From positions 16,503,096-16,567,095 of the forward strand of contig CM034100.1 in the NCBI GenBank assembly GCA_019914945.1: a stretch of 64,000 bases of DNA, read 5' to 3'. Source of the stretch: Typha latifolia (lineage: Eukaryota; Streptophyta; Magnoliopsida; Poales; Typhaceae). This document shows positions 1 through 12,200 of the stretch, one piece after another (position 1 is the first letter of the stretch; each line of letters begins with the position of its first letter). The position numbers were made by a program, and so were the translations under genes. Below the pieces are notes generated by a model, which saw nothing but the letters and a program-made list of their open reading frames with translations, was not told the DNA's origin and made no database searches.

Positions 1-555
1 TATAAACTATTGAATTGAAAAAGAAAAAGAAAAACTTACACTTGAAAGTTATTGTCTGGATAATAATTTTACTGTAATGGTGAAACTTACCTAGTTTCAT
101 ATTTAAATCTTTCCTTCCATAGTTTTGGAGCTTCAATTTGGAAAGTAGCTGGTTGGGAAGTATGTTCCCGTAACTAATGTGGCCTAACCACCACATTGTA
201 TACCCTATTAAATAAAAGGGATAATTAACTATCGTAGTTTTCTACCTACAATTTCTAAAGATTATCTATATAAAATCTCTAAATTAAAAATATATATATT
301 TATATAAACCCTTGGGTAAGAAAAGAAAGTAAACTAAGAATCTTTTTCTAAGGTGCAATGTGAAAATAGTAGTTTAGGGAGTTAAAGTGTGATTAACCCT
401 AAATAGAATGGTTTTAACATAAAGTTTAGCCAATTTGGCAGCCAATCAATTGCTGCCGACTAACGTACTGTAGTAAGTTCCTGCTCCGGCCAGTGGAGCT
501 GCCACCGCACGTACGGGGGAGAGGTGGGGTCGGGTGCGGAAATCGAGGAGATTGC

Positions 556-760
556 GTCAAAATTCGCGCCGACATCATAAAATAATAATAATAATAATAA
601 GTTATTATTATTATTATCGGCTCGCGTATTTGACTGGGCTCCACCTTCTCGGTTCCCATTTTGGCGGGAAAGGCGGAGGCCGGGGGGCACGTGCGGAGGA
701 ACGCGCGGGAAATTTGGGACGCCGGTCGTTGTTTCGGCGGAGAATTTTTTGGCGGGAAAT
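556..760. promoter_or_regulatory. GC-rich island with E2F-like sites and a G-box
   Basis: Seen: two copies of TTTTGGCGGGAAA, at 659-671 and 747-759, a related CGCGCGGGAAA at 702-712, a weaker reverse-oriented site (AATTCGCGCC) at 561-570, and the palindrome GCACGTGC at 687-694. Known: TTTSGCGSGAAA is the plant E2F/DP consensus and CACGTG is the G-box core. Inferred: this is a promoter or enhancer of a cell-cycle-regulated gene. The nearest recognised gene is the KRP inhibitor, 1.6 kb downstream. A gene outside the window to the left, transcribed leftwards, is the alternative target. Confidence 0.5.
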
Positions 761-2228
761 CTTTGAACGGTGTCTGTGGGTGTTCTTCTTGATCCCATGT
801 ATCATTCCCCAACCCCACCCAATGAATGCAAAACTATTCTCCTTCCTAATTCCAATCCAACTCCATTATGACGACATAGGAAACATTATCCAAAAATAAT
901 TCTTTATGGTGTAATAAAAATTAGACAAAGAGAGTGACAATTTTCTCCAGGTCTACAAATTTATAATGTTTGGATGAAAAAAATTAGAATAAGAAGTGAG
1001 TTATTTACTTTCCTTATACCATCATTAATTTCTAATTTTTTTTTGACTAACTTTCTTTCCATACTTTTAATAAAATAAAATGATAAAATTTGAGTAATTT
1101 CATCTAAACACTTTGCTATAAAGTGGTGTATAGGCCCTCCAATTATCATTGCAGTGCAAGCTATTAAATTACTAAATAATAAGCTAGTTAATCAGAAAAT
1201 AATTTAAGGTTTTAGGTGTAAATATATTATTGGGAATTGCTTTAACTCCTCCTGATAAGTGTCCAAAGAGGTCCCATTTGTGTGTAAAGCTGAGAGACAA
1301 GCAGCATGGGTAATGCCAATAATGGGCAAGATCACCTGTACTTGGAGCCTCTCAGCACTCACTCAGCAGCAGGCAAGAAAACAAACAGTGAGGCCATAAA
1401 AACTTCCATGGATGGATCCAGTGCCACAACTGCCACTGCTTTGGTCCAACAAAGCTCATTATAAATTTTATTTCCATTCAATGAGGTTTATAGCACATCT
1501 CAGTACCAATGTTATAGAGTTTGATGACAAATTCAATAAAAGATTTCTCATCCCATTGAATGCCACTCTTTAAGACCAATTAATCAATTAATAAATGTGA
1601 GCAGTGGTAAAATCAAGGGATATAAAATAAATTAAGTTTTTTTTCTATTAAAAAAATAATATACTTTCTATTATTTATTTATTTTTCATATTATTAAATA
1701 TAAAATTAAAGAGGATTGAATAAATTTTCTAACGCATAAGAAATATTATTAATTAAATTTAAATAATATATATATATTATTTAATATATTATCAAATTTT
1801 AAGAGCTTTATTTGTGATAATAATGCACTAGTGGATGCCAGGATACCACACTCACCACCACTCATCTTTGGCAAGAGATATTTAAACTCTTGTTAGAGAG
1901 AGAGAGAGAGAGGTGGCAGAAGAGACCCAAGATATCTTTCCACTTGTCCATAATGGAAGAGTATCCAATGACTTGGAGGTCAAGTCACATCTCTCTTATG
2001 TGCCAGTGATCTAATGATGCACTGAAAGATTGTACATATTTTTATTTACTACAAGTGTATCTAGAAACTTTATATGTTAGATTTTTCATATTTATTATAA
2101 GTTTTTGGATACTAAAAAAGGTACTATACGTAAATAAGTACTCTTTAAGGAGTATAACGCAAAAAAGGAAAAAAAATGAAATAAAGAAAGCCTTCGATAT
2201 TCTCGCGCACTTTTTATTTTTTATCCAA

Positions 2229-2230
<2 letters not shown>

Positions 2231-2264
<34 letters not shown>
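2231..2264 (+). repeat. (CT)17 microsatellite in the KRP leader
   Basis: An uninterrupted CT dinucleotide run about 140 bases upstream of the KRP start codon, followed by more pyrimidine-rich sequence. Pyrimidine-rich leaders are common in plant genes, and GA/CT runs are binding sites for BPC/GAGA-factor proteins. That role here is inference. Confidence 0.8.
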
Positions 2265-2266
<2 letters not shown>

Positions 2267-2402
2267 GATTACGCTTTACCTTCTATATGCAAATAGAGAA
2301 CAAACCCCCTCTCTCTCTCGTTTTCCCTTTCGATCACCGCTTTCAGCACTTGGGTCCCCTTCAAATTCCCCCTTTGCCAACCCACCGCGCTCATATCTTC
2401 CC

Positions 2403-5091
2403 ATGGGCAGGTACATGCGCAAGGCCAAGTTGTCCGGCGAGGTAGCCGTCATGGAAATTTCGCATCAAACAACCCTCGGCGTCCGCACTCGAGCTCGAAC
2501 GCTAGCCCTCCAGCGACTCCAGAATCTTTCTTCTTCTTCTTCTTCTTCTTCTTCTTCTTCTTCTTCTTCTTCTTCTCCCGCTTCTCCGGAATCCTCTCTC
2601 GCCTACCTTGAGCTGCGTAGCCGCCGCCTCGAAAAGCCGCTGCCTCCGGCTGTCAAGGCCAAGGAGGCGTGCAAGGAGAGCAGCGGAGCGAGGCCCACTT
2701 CGCCAAAAGCGAGCTCGAGGTCGAGAACCGCGAGTTCTGGCTCTGTGAGGAGTTGCTCGAATCCGGCGACGGAGTTGGAGGAGTGTCCGGAAATAGAAGT
2801 GTCGTTCGGGGAGAATGTTTTAGAGATAGAAGCGGGAGAAAGGTGAGATTTTGGCCACTATTCTTGGGTAAAAAAACTTAAGAAAGGCAGTTTTTTAGTG
2901 GTTTCGAGATTTTTCTTATTTACTGTGCTCTTGTGTTTTCTTTCAGACAAATCAAAGTAGATTTCCCCGTTCTTCTTGTTTTAAGTTCGTAGGACTTCCT
3001 TTTTTGGGTAATTTTTGTTTGGGATTAGGCTTCTTCTAAGGTTCGGTGCTTAAAAATGAATAATTAGCAGTTTGGAGCTAAGGAAATGAAATCATTGGAT
3101 TTTCTTGGCGGTGTCTTAGAAATGGCTTTGTTTTTCTGTAAAGATCTTTCCTTTTCGCTCTCCTTCCTCTCTTGTTTATTTTAGATTTCCTTGGCGGTGT
3201 CCTAGAAATTTCGCTCTTTTTGTAAAGATCTTTTCTTTTTGCTCTCCTTTCCTCTCTCGTGTATCTTTTCTTCACCGGCTTTGCAGCTTTTGTTGTCCCT
3301 GAAACCTTCGACATACCATTTAACGCTCCCACTGAAAGCTTCTTTTAGTTGGAAAATTTTACTCTTTAGAAAGCTTTGTTCTTTACCTTTACTTGCTCTT
3401 TTGTTCCTAAATTGTCCTTGAAGTATACAAGTGTGTATGCATTTTGCTTTGATTGGAGAGGGATAATTCTCTGGACTGAATGCTCATCCTCTATTTGTTA
3501 GAATGCTTTCCGAGTGCCAAATAGTCTTCTAGAGATTCCACATTTAACTTACTGGTAAAGTTCATCAACATACTCTGGCTGCTGTAATGAAAAGTTTGAT
3601 GTTTCTTTTCTTGTGATTTTAATGTGCTTCTAGTTGAAAGCTCTATTGATATCCCCTGCAGAGGCTATACTTTATGTGGGCCTTGGCTACTTGATTAATT
3701 AAAGAGATCTCTTTTTCTTTGACCATGTGTCTCTCCCCTGATGAGATGGGCATTTCAGCTACAGTTTTTAGAATGGTAAAGCTGAAAGCTTTCAATGCAT
3801 TGTCCCAAAGTACTTCACTGTGGTCCTATCTTTGAAGAAGTTAATTCTTTTTCACAAGTGAAGTCATCCTGGGGCAATGTTCTAATTGATTCCTCTGTGG
3901 GCTCTCTCAGTGTATCTTGGCCCTTGACAAGTGTCACAAAAGAGTCAGTTGAGAAAAGAAGAAAGAAAATCCCGGAATCCTAGATCACCAATTATTGAGA
4001 CCTCAATTCATTATCCAAATCGATAGTGATAGTGGAGTCATGCACATGGTTCAATAATTTGGTTATGTTCTGCTTTTGGAACTTTACCTTTTTGAGGTGG
4101 TGTAATGGCGTCAACAACTTATCTTGTCCATAAGTGATTTGTAATGTGGTCCTCAAGCTATCCATGTTCAAAGGGTTGCCACTTTTTTCACCTCTAAGCA
4201 GTAGATTGGGCCCATATTAGTGCTGTCTCATGCCATTGAATTCCTGGAGTTCTTCCTTAACCTTTCAGCTCAGAATTGTCTGACTGGTAGTTGTACTGTT
4301 TTTGTTGGCTTTGTTTTTGCTGCTGCATGTTGAAGGGGAAAAGAAGTCTTAACTATAGGTTATTGTTGTCTGTCATAAAGGATAGAAGCTTTATTCTAAT
4401 CTGAATGCTTATTGAAATGTAAGTGTCTGTGATGACATGGTTGTCTATAAAAGCTATTCCATATGAATAAGCAATAACTTTAGTTTTGGAACTCTTGAGC
4501 TGTCCATCTTTTGCTCAGAAAGAAAATGTTGGGGCTTTTAGGGCATTCTTTTGGTATGCTTTATTGTATTATTTTCAAATTACTTTTATAGAGTCATATA
4601 TATGCTGTACATTTTCCATGAGAATAGCTATGCAGACATGACTAAGGAGGTCTTATGTGCATTTGTTTGTAGGAATGTCAGGGAGACCACTCCTTGCAGT
4701 CTGATAAGGGATTCAGATAAAATAAGCACACCTTGTTCTACAACCAGAACCAAATCAACAGCTGCCAACCGCAGTATGCAGAATTCAACCCATAGAAACA
4801 TCCCTACTACACTTGAGATGGAAGAGTTTTTTGCTGCTGCTGAACAACTCCAACAAAGAACATTTATGGCAAAGTATGTGGTTCTGCTACCCTTTCTTTA
4901 ATGTGTTCATTTTCTACTGATCTGGATTATCGAAAAGAAGATAGCTGTGTCAACACATTGTAGCCATGGCTTAATATGTAGTACTTATATTTCTGTTGGT
5001 TGTATGGATATTATCTTGTAGGTACAACTTTGACCCTGTGAATGAGCTGCCGCTCCCCGGTCAGTACGAGTGGGTGAAACTGGACTCTTAA
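2403..5091 (+). CDS. KRP: Kip-related cyclin-dependent kinase inhibitor (KRP/ICK)
   Basis: Exons 2403..2842, 4673..4873 and 5022..5091 give 236 residues. KRPs bind and inhibit CDK-cyclin complexes in the nucleus, restraining the cell cycle. The start is supported by the family N-terminal motif MGRYMRKAK. Near the exon 1/2 junction comes the acidic stretch before [10 protein letters not shown], also a KRP hallmark. The last 45 residues are the CDK-inhibitory domain, with [17 protein letters not shown] and the terminal [10 protein letters not shown]. Length fits the family (about 190-290). Residues 43-58 are sixteen serines all encoded by TCT, a microsatellite inside the coding region. An upstream in-frame Met exists at 2055, but the family motif starts at 2403. 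Intron 1 is 1.8 kb. The gene is convergent with the U2AF-like gene. Confidence 0.95.
3098..3268 (+). repeat. two-copy ~85-bp tandem duplication in KRP intron 1
   Basis: Copy 1 at 3098-3183 and copy 2 at 3184-3268 share the order GGCGGTGTC, then TAGAAAT, then GTAAAGATCTTT, then a CTCTCCTT pyrimidine block. They differ by a few substitutions and small indels. Both lie inside the intron, and no function is apparent. Confidence 0.75.
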
Positions 5092-6212
5092 ATGTGTTCT
5101 TCGCCGTGGCACAGTTTCTTCTTCTTGCTAGTTCGTCAATGATCTCTTCCTAGAATTTTCAGAGGGTCGAGGTGCAAGGGAGGTGGTGGTGATAGCCGCC
5201 CCTTCTTCCTCTGCTGTCATAAAATCTAAGGGTCCCAAAGTGTCTGCAGTCTAATGGTTTGTAAGATATAGCTGATGGGTTACACTTGGGAAAGACAACC
5301 TTCTTCACTCCAGATCAACTGTAACTCTTTTTACATATCATTCTGGAGGTTCTTTTATGGGGTCAATCATCTCTTTTGTTTTCCTTGACGAAATAATGTA
5401 ATTGATATAAATCAAGTTAGTCTCTTGTATCAAGGTGACAGTGCATCTGATTAGGAATTTTGCCTGGTACTGCTGCTGATGGATATCACATTCTGCTTCA
5501 ATGTAACCAGTCTACACTAGTTAGCATTATCCTACTGAGGCCATTAGCTGTTCATATAGTTTGACCTTGCAGACTGGGATTGTTACATCTAAAAAGGAAG
5601 ATAGACAAAAATGTTGAATTTTACGTTAGTTGCTCAAACTTTTCTATGTCCCGGGCGTTAAGACTAATAATGGCATGCAATTCTTTTCAACTGGCAAATT
5701 ATGGGAATATAACAATGCTGGATGCCTTCATAGATCTGATCAAAACAATAGTCAAAATTCTCGCAGATCCAAGGCTATCGAGCCTAATTCAATACAATTT
5801 AATCGACACTTCAGATCGACCCAGAAATTCCAGATTCTTGTACAGCGAGAGAATAGAAAGACGATGTTATATTTTTGCCAGGTCAGGGAAAGATCAGTGA
5901 GGGATTCAAAAATACAAGCAAGATAGGAGCAAGTTAAGCGATGTAGTGGACCGTTGTTAAGTGTACAGGACCATACAATAATCATGACTCCTCCCCAAAT
6001 TCTCAAATCATTTGATAGACTGGTGTATGCAATATGCAATGGTGTGAGATGCCTGAATGGAGGGAAACTCTCGTCTCGTCCATTCCAACTGGAGGTATAT
6101 CTAAATCCAACCTATGTGCTGTATTCTTTTGTTTAAGGGACTAAAAACCCCACAAAGTCTCACCAGATCACATAAAGACTTGGCAAGTCTCAAGATGCCA
6201 GCATATTGATGT
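5092..6212. other. intergenic spacer between convergent KRP and U2AF-like genes
   Basis: Contains the KRP 3' UTR and, on the opposite strand, the 3' UTR of the U2AF-like gene. AATAA-type polyadenylation signals occur around 5390 for KRP. Short open frames at 5580-6136 have no recognisable protein and no splice support. I see no further gene. Confidence 0.6.
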
Positions 6213-9200
6213 TCATCTTCCAAATCGCGCAAGATAAAGATCATGCGGGGCATAGCCAGCCATCACAACCTGCTGCCCATAAAGCCGTCCATGCAAAGAG
6301 TGTGCAGCCATGCATGCTGCCTCTTCTCTTGTGAATTCCACAAGTACAGAACCAGGTAAAAGAGCATCAAGATCATGACCTGAAGAATCAACTTCAGTCT
6401 TAACTGCTTCTACAGTGCCTTTGGTGTCATCAACATATTTGTTCCCACCATTTCTGCTTTCCTCTAATTCATTTTCTCGGGGAACGTCAAAGCTAGAAAT
6501 TTCCAAAGGCATGGAGCCATCTGCTTTCTCTACCTCTGCTTTACCCAATGCAGCATGTTCTAAGTCAGCCACTTGTATTGTACAGCAATCTGCTTTTCTA
6601 GACACTATGCCATTCGCAGAACCAGTTATCTTTTCTTCAACATATACACTGTCATTTTGTTGATCCCCAGAAGACCCATCAGGCAACAAGGGCTCCCACA
6701 CGACATTCCCATCTGATGGAAAAGAGTCTGCAGGTTCTTTCCTCTCAAGATTCTCTACTAGCTCCACAGTATTATCAGTTCTTTTGTCTTCAGGAACACC
6801 CCCAATAGCTTGGTGTTCTTCAGCTCCATTCTTGTTTGGTGCATCTCCACTTTTCTTCAGACTACCAATTTCCGTTCTGGACTCAGTGCCGGCCAATCCA
6901 CCATTTAGTTCCGTTTGAGCAGCATCAGTGGCAGTTCTAGAGCTACAAGTCTGCCTTACAACATTCACAGACTTCACAATTCCAAATCTGTAGTCATATT
7001 AAAAGTGTTAAAATGACTTAGATAAGTTTAAGAAGAATCAAATGAACATTACGCACCTTGCACACTCTAGACGAATATCTTCCAATGTTTCCTCCAGTTC
7101 TGGTACGGATAACAGCAAAAGTTCATCTTGATCAAACTAAACAGAAAGGAAGATATGATATGGTTAGAGTTTCGAAAGGTAGGGAGGGATATATGAGAGT
7201 CAACAATAACTTTAAGGTAAGTTGTGTCATGTTTTGCATGCTAAAAGAGAGAAAATTTGTTTTTAACATTAAGTTGACTTATGAATAGAATGTACCACAT
7301 TTTTTAGCTGCAGGACCTTTGTAGCATCAGCAAGAAGGGGTTTAGCATGCAGAGGAATACCATAAAATGGAGGAACTTCAGAATTTCCCTGAGAAAACAA
7401 GTTCACTAATGGATCATTTAAGTAAGATCAAACTTGAATGACGATCTGCAAGAATGCAAATGATACAACGAACCCAAAACTAGAGATACCTCCTCTTCAG
7501 GAGAATCAGGAAGAGCCTGAAGTGCTGTTAAGACATGTCCACCCAGCTTCATCCCATTCAGTCCAGCACACGCCTTTAAAGTAATGGAGCTGTCTACATA
7601 CTGATATCCAAGCAACCATTGGTCAGCTAAAATGTACACATGAAAGAAGAAACAAAAGAACTTCAGATTCTAGAAGATTTTGGCACACTGTACCTCTAAA
7701 TATGCACATGGCCCATTAAGCTCTTCGTTATACACAAAGCGGTACGCAGCCAAAGGCCCAAATGCACTAATAATTTCCATCAGCTAAAGAAAACAAGAGA
7801 CAATTGTAAGTAGATGGGAGGTAATGAGTAAATTTTATTTATTACAACAGTTAAAAAATCCAATGTTCATTGCTCATAACAAGTATGGTCAAAAGGACAA
7901 TATTCATATATAATGATCACATTGCAATTTACCATCTGAGATGAAAGAGCTCCAGAGATTCCGCCAATGAAAATCTGCAACAATAAGTAAAAACAAGCTA
8001 TGTAATATCACAGCTGAAAGATTAAATACCCAAAAAGATATAACTAAACAAGCAATGCCAAATGATACATCAAAATTAAAGCAGTTTTCTTTTTAAGGTT
8101 CTGGGCTCAATAAATTTTGTTCTCCTGTCAAGAATAAGGACAGTAGAACTTCCACGAAATGCTAAGGCAAATTTTGAAATGGCTATGAGTGTAAGAGACT
8201 TCTAAAAAGGAGAAGTAATTAAAAATGACAATATATAAATCTGGCATTTTTCAACCCTTACATGATACATGATTGAACGAAGAAACTCCTGCACATTTAA
8301 TAGAATGGAGAGCATCCTCATAGTTTTAGTGTTAGAACTAATTTTATATTTAAAAAAAATACAGGAAACACATTATGAGATATAATAGGAATTTTAAGAC
8401 CTGGTGGTGAAAATCTACTGCCACTACATGGTAATTGGGGAATAGCTAGAATTTATCTGAAGGATGAAGTGAATGTGCTGTTCACCCTCCTAAATTGAAG
8501 AACCACGTCTCAAATAGTAACAAACTCATTATAATCTAGCTTATACACATGCAGATCACATCTTGTTCTTTGAAAGGTGGATGATAGTTAAACTAGCATG
8601 TGTTAGTTCATATTTCCTAACATTTGATGGTAGGTATAACATACTACCTTAATATTCATTAAACTAACTTCAGTACAAGAAAAGTTCATGCTAGGAGCCA
8701 CTGGATTATGGTAAGAACATGTGAACTTGTTCTTTTATGCCACATGCCAATGATAGTCTAAATAGCACACACTTAGACTATATCAATTTCGCCATTGTTA
8801 TCAATTTTCTCTGTGTGTTACACTTTTCCATTTTGACTTTATCAGACGAGTGATTTCTCGTCTTTTAGAATTGAAGAAACTTGGTGAAATGGAAAGAGAC
8901 ATTGTTCTTACACATCACATAGATCTAGAAGGCAGATGATGGTATCATGGAGTATGAATGTCTAACTGTATCATTTATCCAGACAACTAGCATCCATTAT
9001 ATAATGGCTGGAAGTATAATAAGATGAATCAGCTAAGACATATTGCCATCACTCTGAACGAGTACCTTGCGAGGCGAATCCTTGACAACATCTGATATCA
9101 CTTTAACCACTTCTACCGGTTTCTCTGGAACTGGAGTCTGCAAGCAAATAGGAATAGTCTGAAAACCTTGTAAAGGAAATAAAACGATCAACAAGGAGAC

Positions 9201-12200
9201 AGTACAAGCCACAAGGAAACAAAATGTTAGACTACAGAAACAAACAACTATACAGGAAATGCATCCGCTGATAGGTAACAAGTGACAAATCCAGATGTCA
9301 TCAGTACTTACTTTAACCTCTTCCACCGGCTTCACTGGAGTTGCCGTCTGCACAAAAATAAAATATTGTCTGAAAACACGGTACATGATCACTAACCAAA
9401 TCTAGCTGAAAAAAAATTTAGGGGCACTATTGTCAACACAAACAATAAAAGGACTACCAAATCAAATGTTAAAATACATTATGGGTGGAACAAAAAGATG
9501 TCATACTGCATGTCCACAATTATGAAATAAGTTAATAAATTATGAAAGAAGTTACATTCAAAATTGTCTGCCTATCCGCCTTTTGGAATGTCATACTGCG
9601 TTATGGATGGAACTCTTTGTGAAGATTTCAAATGACAAACAAAGAGATAATTACAAAAAACATGTTCAATGTCTAAAAGTTGGACTAATAGTTAGACTAA
9701 GATTAGATTGTGCCATCAAGAGTATAATAATATAACTAAAGTTTTCAAGAAGCTAAGGTATAAAATGAAAGGACTCAGTAAAACACCGGCAAAGAGAAAG
9801 TCTAAGACATATATTGTATAAGAGAAAAATGCTTATAAATGCAAAAAAGAAAATGAGGGATCAATTTTCTGAAGAAAAAGTGGATATTAAGTCACCATTC
9901 AAAGTTATTCTTAAGCAAAAGCAACCATGAAGTTACTATATATAAGATTGAGTGGTTGAGTTTAATAGATCTAGTAAAGCTTCTTAGATAAGGTTGGACA
10001 TGGATACTTGGATGATCTATTTCCTACCATAAATTTCATATGACTTAATGAGAACAATTTGAAGGACCTTCAATATTTTAGGCAACTCAAGATTCATTAC
10101 AAAGTAGATCTATGTCTGCTAAATAATATTTCTGCAAAATGGATTTTGGGCATAAATGTTTTATGCACTATGCTTACTTTCTTAAACAAATCTGACAACA
10201 AATATCAAAACTATAACAGTAAGAGAAAAATCTTGATATTCAGAAGAAAAGAAATATACTGCAAAACATGAAAGCTACAAGAAAAGAACTGTAATTTAAA
10301 AGGGAAAACTTCATCGCCATGTGATAATGGCGCAGTGTAGCATTGTAGCACCTTCCATTGCATGATATGGGTGCATGAAGACAAAAGAATACACTGAGAA
10401 AGTTTTATGATAATTGCTGCTAGAGCATGCCTACACCAGATTGTTATGTGAGAAAAGAATAAAAAGAAGAAACATTTGAGAATTTAGATGTCCCAACCAT
10501 AACAAAAGAAAATGCAATGGAATTGCAATGTACTTTTGCAAATAATAGCTCAATAAAATCCTCAACAGTTCTACATTTACTCAACCTCTAAAATAATATA
10601 GCCTCCAGCAGGGCCAAGTTTGCCATGAAACTAAAGCAAGCACCACAATGAGTCACCAGAAGGACTCTAGCAAGAGTCTAAATCAGCCACCAGAAATCAG
10701 TTCTGAAATAAGCAGCAATGATATGAATGTTCCACTACACCTGGAAGTCTGCTCTATAATGTCCTCCCTCTGTCACAATCCTGAATGCGGATTATGACAC
10801 ACCAAATTAAAATACCCTAGTTGAAAGATTCCAACATGACCATCAGATATGATTTCATCTAATATACAAAACATATCATGTCTTGCAGAACCAAAACTGT
10901 TAGGAAATTTTCCAATGACTAAAAAGTACAAGAGTTCCATGAAAGAAAAAACAATGTCATTTAAGAAGATGAACTCTAGCATGACAAGTTTTAAATCATA
11001 TATCTAAAATAATGGTAAGTTATCACTATAGTAATTTAATAAAATGGCGAATGAGAAATTATTGCATCATATCTTTTCAATTTGCACATGTTAAAAGTAT
11101 GAGAATGAACTTCTGAGCATGATAAAAATTAAGGCCTTTTCTCAAATTTTTATCATTATAGACATTACATTACAGACATATAAAGTGGTACTGTAGCATA
11201 CTCTTCAAGGAAAAATAAGAATGAGCAAGATAGCAATGCATATTGTATCCACCGAAAATGTCTACAAAATGTACTCGTTATGGTTCTATACATATTTGGA
11301 GAACTATACACATACTTCACATTCTCCACGAAGAAAATTTATATCATATTACACTCAGTACATATTTTCTAAATCAATAAGTCAGAGACGTTAATGCACA
11401 GTTATGACAACATAAAATTAGATATCACAAGTAGGTAGTAAAAAATTTGTCATATTGAGGCAGCAGCAGTTGTGCTTTATGTGTCAACAGCAACTTGAAT
11501 GAATCTTCGTTCACTTTCATGCATTGGCTGTGATGCAAAGTTCAAAGTACTATGGTCATATTTGCCAAGAGAGAGCATTAGATGTAGGAGCTTGTGCTAA
11601 TGTTTACATAGACCAGCATTAGGATAAGTATATTCTACAGACTAGAAAGGGGTAGTATATAAACACAACTAGATCTCTATGTTCTACCCTTATCAAATAA
11701 ATGATACATTACTTTTAATGTTTTTTATTCCCATTTCACATAGCACAACAATGAAAAATAAACCAAAACAGAATCTTTATACTTGGACCATATTTTTTTA
11801 TATTATCATCCAAATATATATCAAGCAATTGACTAAGAATATCTTAATAGTAACTTCACAATCAAGTAAAAAAGAGGAAAATTTGCAAAACCAAAAGGTC
11901 ACCTACATAGGCCCAAGACTAAGGCCCCATTTGGTTAAAGAATAATGTAATTCATGGATCCAGTATGCTAGCTGTACCTAGACATGATTCCAAACCTTTA
12001 AGAGTTCGTGCAGAGAACAAAATGGAAAGAAACAGAAAAAGGAAAAATCTATCAAAACATTCCACAACTTGTTTAAAATGAACCTATTTAAACCAAAATA
12101 ACAGTTAAGAAGTGAAATTTGGCACAAAAAGTAAAAGAAAAACTTTGAAATAGTTAAAATTAAAACCAAATTAAAACTTCTAACAAGAAAACAACAAATA

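Larger units (their letters stand above)
1..2402. other. intergenic region and upstream sequence of the KRP gene
   Basis: No supportable gene. The first 420 bases and 900-2200 are AT-rich with short open frames only. A GC-rich island lies at about 470-790 (see the E2F-like cluster). An AAT/ATT hairpin lies at 577-617, where about 20 bases of AAT repeat are followed directly by its inverse. A short GA run sits near 1893-1912. The last 170 bases before the KRP start are a CT-rich leader. Confidence 0.6.

Noticed and set aside
36..200. Two exon-like pieces on the minus strand with GTAAGT donors (ending at 91 and 40)
   Set aside because: The implied intron between them would be under 20 bases, too short for a plant intron, and no frame gives a recognisable protein.
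426..899. Overlapping open frames of 112-130 codons on both strands
   Set aside because: They run through the AAT/ATT repeat (poly-Ile, poly-Tyr, poly-Asn) and the GC-rich island. No domain and no splice context. Better explained as a regulatory region.
2055..2402. In-frame upstream extension of the KRP first exon
   Set aside because: It translates the CT run into Ser-Leu repeats, and the family N-terminal motif begins at 2403.
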